Source: Chitinimonas_A lacunae (GTDB lineage: Bacteria; Pseudomonadota; Gammaproteobacteria; Burkholderiales; Chitinimonadaceae). Taken from it: a stretch of 64,000 nucleotides of DNA. The stretch is taken from assembly GCF_042650885.1 (NCBI RefSeq), contig NZ_JBHSBU010000001.1:558001-622000 (forward strand). The letters are read 5' to 3'. The position numbers and the translations under genes are program-made. Positions 62,512 through 64,000 of this stretch are shown one piece after another. The first letter of the stretch is position 1. The number at the start of each line of letters is the position of its first letter. The notes below the pieces were generated by a model. The model searched no databases. It was not told the DNA's origin and worked only from the letters and a program-made list of their open reading frames with translations.

Positions 62512-62969
62512 TCCTGGCGACTCAGACGGTGTTCAACGGCAGGACATACGGCAACTGCTTCTCGGCCTATCTGGCTTCCACCCTTCAAGCACCAATCGAC
62601 TGCATTCCCCACTTCATGCACGACGGGCCTACACGAGATGTATGGCTACAGCGCGTCAATACGTGGCTACAGCCGTTCAACCTGGGATACGTCGACCTGG
62701 CCAATACGTTCGACCCCAAGAGAAGCGGGCTTAGTGGGCTGCATCACGAGTGGCGTGGCAGGACAGGCGAGAACACCTGGCATTCGATGGTCGCTGTCGA
62801 CGATGTGGTGGTGCATGACCCCGATCCCCATGGCGTTCAACTGGTGAGCGAGGACCGAGAGGTAGGCGTGCTGATCGTGCTGCAGCCCAGCAGGCCAATT
62901 CGATTGCCGAGGTGGTGGACGGTTTGGCGATGGTGGCGGCGACTGGCGATGTGGGTCGGTCGGCGATGA
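62508..62969 (+). CDS. Papain-like/C39-like putative cysteine peptidase of the phage
   Basis: A 153-residue protein. A possible catalytic triad is Cys in YGNCFSAYLAST (near 17), His in WHSMVAVDD (near 92) and Asp in VVHDPDP (near 104). Similar small phage proteins with this pattern are widespread. It starts at a GTG overlapping the preceding stop. Substrate and role unknown; it might also be a dead fold. Confidence 0.6.
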   Translation: MILATQTVFNGRTYGNCFSAYLASTLQAPIDCIPHFMHDGPTRDVWLQRVNTWLQPFNLGYVDLANTFDPKRSGLSGLHHEWRGRTGENTWHSMVAVDDVVVHDPDPHGVQLVSEDREVGVLIVLQPSRPIRLPRWWTVWRWWRRLAMWVGRR

Positions 62970-63070
62970 CGACGGGTCGGCCTCACGTGTACGCACGTCC
63001 ACGCGCGCACCTGCACGCACGCACACACACGTGCGCGCGTAAGCGAGGGGACCCTGGGGATTTGAGGCCG

Positions 63071-63102
63071 TTGCGGGGGCGCGGACCCGCGAGTTTTCGC
63101 TA
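63071..63102. other. Lambda-like cos site
   Basis: The 32 bases from TTGCGGGGGCGCGGACC to GTTTTCGCTA match the lambda cosN region at 25 of 32 positions (from memory of the lambda sequence), including CGCG-GTTTTCGCTA. Cohesive ends would be GGGGCGCGGACC (63076-63087) by analogy. A CCGGTTT lies shortly after, as in lambda cosB. The site lies just before the terminase genes. A perfect palindrome ACCCCTATAGGGGGT-type follows at 63110-63124. Confidence 0.75.
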
Positions 63103-63156
63103 GTCACAGACCCCTATAGGGGGTTCCGCTTCCGGTTTTGGCTTAAAGGGAAAAAT

Positions 63157-63681
63157 ATGCCGACGCAACAAGAGCTTGGCGAGCACCTGGATTTATCCGA
63201 TCGGCAAATTCGGGAGCTGCAACGGCTGAAAGTGTTTCCGAAGGGTTCCGGTTTTGATGAGGCGCGGATTGCTTATATCCGGCGTCTACGTGAACAGGCT
63301 GCCGGCCGGATGGGCAATGGCGGGGGTTTGGACCTCACGAATGAACGCGCCCGGCTCGCCGCTGCGCAGGCGGACAAAACCGAACTCGAATTGGCCCAGC
63401 TTCGAGGCGAATTGATCCCGCTGGCACAGGCGCAGGACGCTTGGTCGGCAATGGTCGGTGCCTCACGCGCCAAGTTTTTGACGCTGGCCGCTCGCTTGGC
63501 GCCGCGCGCCGTGGGGATGACGGAACAGCAAATCGAACGGCTGACACGCGACATGGTTTATGAGGCGCTGGCCGAGTTGGCCGCCTGGAAACCTGAAGGT
63601 GCAGACGATGAACCAGATGCAGACGCAGGCCATTCGGCAGGTGATGCCGATATGGGCGCCGCCGCCGACGCTGACGGTTAG
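63157..63681 (+). CDS. Terminase small subunit, Nu1-like
   Basis: A 174-residue protein. The N-terminal winged HTH (MPTQQELGEHLDLSDRQIRELQRLKVFP) and the coiled-coil middle (NERARLAAAQADKTELELAQLRGELIP) match phage DNA-packaging protein Nu1, which binds cos DNA. The acidic tail overlaps the start of the large subunit by 74 bases. Confidence 0.88.
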   Translation: MPTQQELGEHLDLSDRQIRELQRLKVFPKGSGFDEARIAYIRRLREQAAGRMGNGGGLDLTNERARLAAAQADKTELELAQLRGELIPLAQAQDAWSAMVGASRAKFLTLAARLAPRAVGMTEQQIERLTRDMVYEALAELAAWKPEGADDEPDADAGHSAGDADMGAAADADG

Positions 63682-64000
63682 CGAATGGGCCAACCTCTAT
63701 CTCCACCTGTCGCCTGAAGACAGCGCTGAACCGGGTCGGTACAGCACGGATCGGGCGCCATACCAGAAGGGCATCCTTGACGCCTTCAATGAAGAGGTCG
63801 AGGAAATCGTAGTCAAAAGCTCGGCGCAGGTCGGGAAGACGTTGGTCATCAAGGCCGTCATCGGCTACTACATGCATCTCGATCCGGCGCCGATGCTGTC
63901 TGGCCAGCCGACGGTGGAGATGTCGGAGACGTTCTCCAAGGATCGCTTGGCGCCCATGCTGCGAGATACGCCAGTCTTGCGCGGATTGGTGCGCGATCCC
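63608..64000 (+). CDS. Terminase large subunit GpA-like, cut at the window end
   Basis: The first 131 residues are present. The start has LTVSEWANLYLHLSPEDSAEPGRYSTDRAPYQKGILDAFN and the ATPase Walker A-like VKSSAQVGKTLVI near 75-87, as in lambda gpA family motors. The nuclease domain lies beyond the window. The frame runs to the last base. Start at 63608 or 63617 is possible. Confidence 0.9.
   Translation, partial: MNQMQTQAIRQVMPIWAPPPTLTVSEWANLYLHLSPEDSAEPGRYSTDRAPYQKGILDAFNEEVEEIVVKSSAQVGKTLVIKAVIGYYMHLDPAPMLSGQPTVEMSETFSKDRLAPMLRDTPVLRGLVRDP

Larger units (their letters stand above)
36335..64000. mobile_element. Lambda-like cos prophage integrated at guaA, right end outside the window
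   Basis: From the guaA stop codon onward, genes are of phage type to the window edge: integrase, AlpA-like protein, RecT-like recombinase, nuclease, repressors, Cro-like and CII-like proteins, O-like initiator, DnaB-type helicase, Q-position regulator, cos site and terminase. Gene order is lambda-like (int, recombination, pL, immunity cargo, repressor, pR, replication, Q, late promoter, cos, terminase). AT-rich cargo between pL and the repressor contrasts with the GC-rich phage backbone. The right attachment site must lie past 64000. Confidence 0.93.

Noticed and set aside
62988..63050. GCAC-rich stretch suspected to be a tandem repeat
   Set aside because: Irregular CA/GC-rich low complexity without a fixed unit.

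Overview
The window is high-GC proteobacterial DNA. Positions 1 to about 36330 are chromosomal core and positions about 36340 to the right edge are a prophage cut by the window end. The core gene order (pyrG-kdsA-eno-ftsB; uvrC-pgsA; leuC-leuD-leuB-asd; efp next to earP; smpB; guaA) and an EF-P with Arg32 plus its EarP rhamnosyltransferase suggest a betaproteobacterium, most likely in the Neisseriales. This is inferred from gene content and not from a database search.

Core, left to right: a 3'-truncated MalY/PatB-type gene on the minus strand; pyrG, kdsA, eno, ftsB; a small membrane protein; uvrC and pgsA; a leucine cluster in which small genes (an entericidin-like lipoprotein, a two-helix membrane protein and a lipoprotein) sit between leuC, leuD, leuB and asd; tex; two small exported proteins; trxC; a metallo-beta-lactamase hydrolase; a SulP transporter; efp and earP on the minus strand; a zinc-ribbon protein overlapping a VWA protein; an aldehyde dehydrogenase, Tat-signal subunit and GMC oxidoreductase set; a secreted protein; a TetR regulator; the SRP (4.5S) RNA; an EAL-domain protein; asparaginase; smpB; a small membrane protein; guaA.

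Prophage: it starts at the 3' end of guaA with a tyrosine integrase and has a lambda-like plan. A leftward (minus-strand) operon carries an AlpA-like protein, an HTH regulator, a RecT-like recombinase, a RecB/Cas4-like nuclease and many small overlapping genes. Its likely promoter pL (45809-45837) and the rightward promoter pR (53536-53564) share the same design: a TACATT -10, a 17-bp spacer, and a palindromic operator in the spacer. Between them, where lambda keeps cI and rex, lie about 6-7 kb of cargo: a LuxR-type regulator, a double-glycine-leader peptide, an HTH/receiver-like protein, four repeats resembling type I-F CRISPR repeats without cas genes, an RHH/ParE toxin-antitoxin pair, an AT-rich three-gene operon ending in a PD-(D/E)XK nuclease, and a VapC pair with an unusual coiled-coil antitoxin. 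Two HTH repressor-like genes follow. Rightward come Cro-like and CII-like genes, a PAPS-reductase-family enzyme, an O-like initiator with internal iterons, a DnaB-type helicase, a DUF1064 nuclease, a Q-position regulator, a late promoter with a terminator just downstream, small late genes, a lambda-like cos site, and terminase small and large (cut) subunits. No lysis, head or tail gene is recognised inside the window.

The most interesting signals are the cas-less type I-F-like repeats in the immunity region, the AT-rich nuclease operon, and the LuxR / GG-leader peptide / BetR-like cluster.
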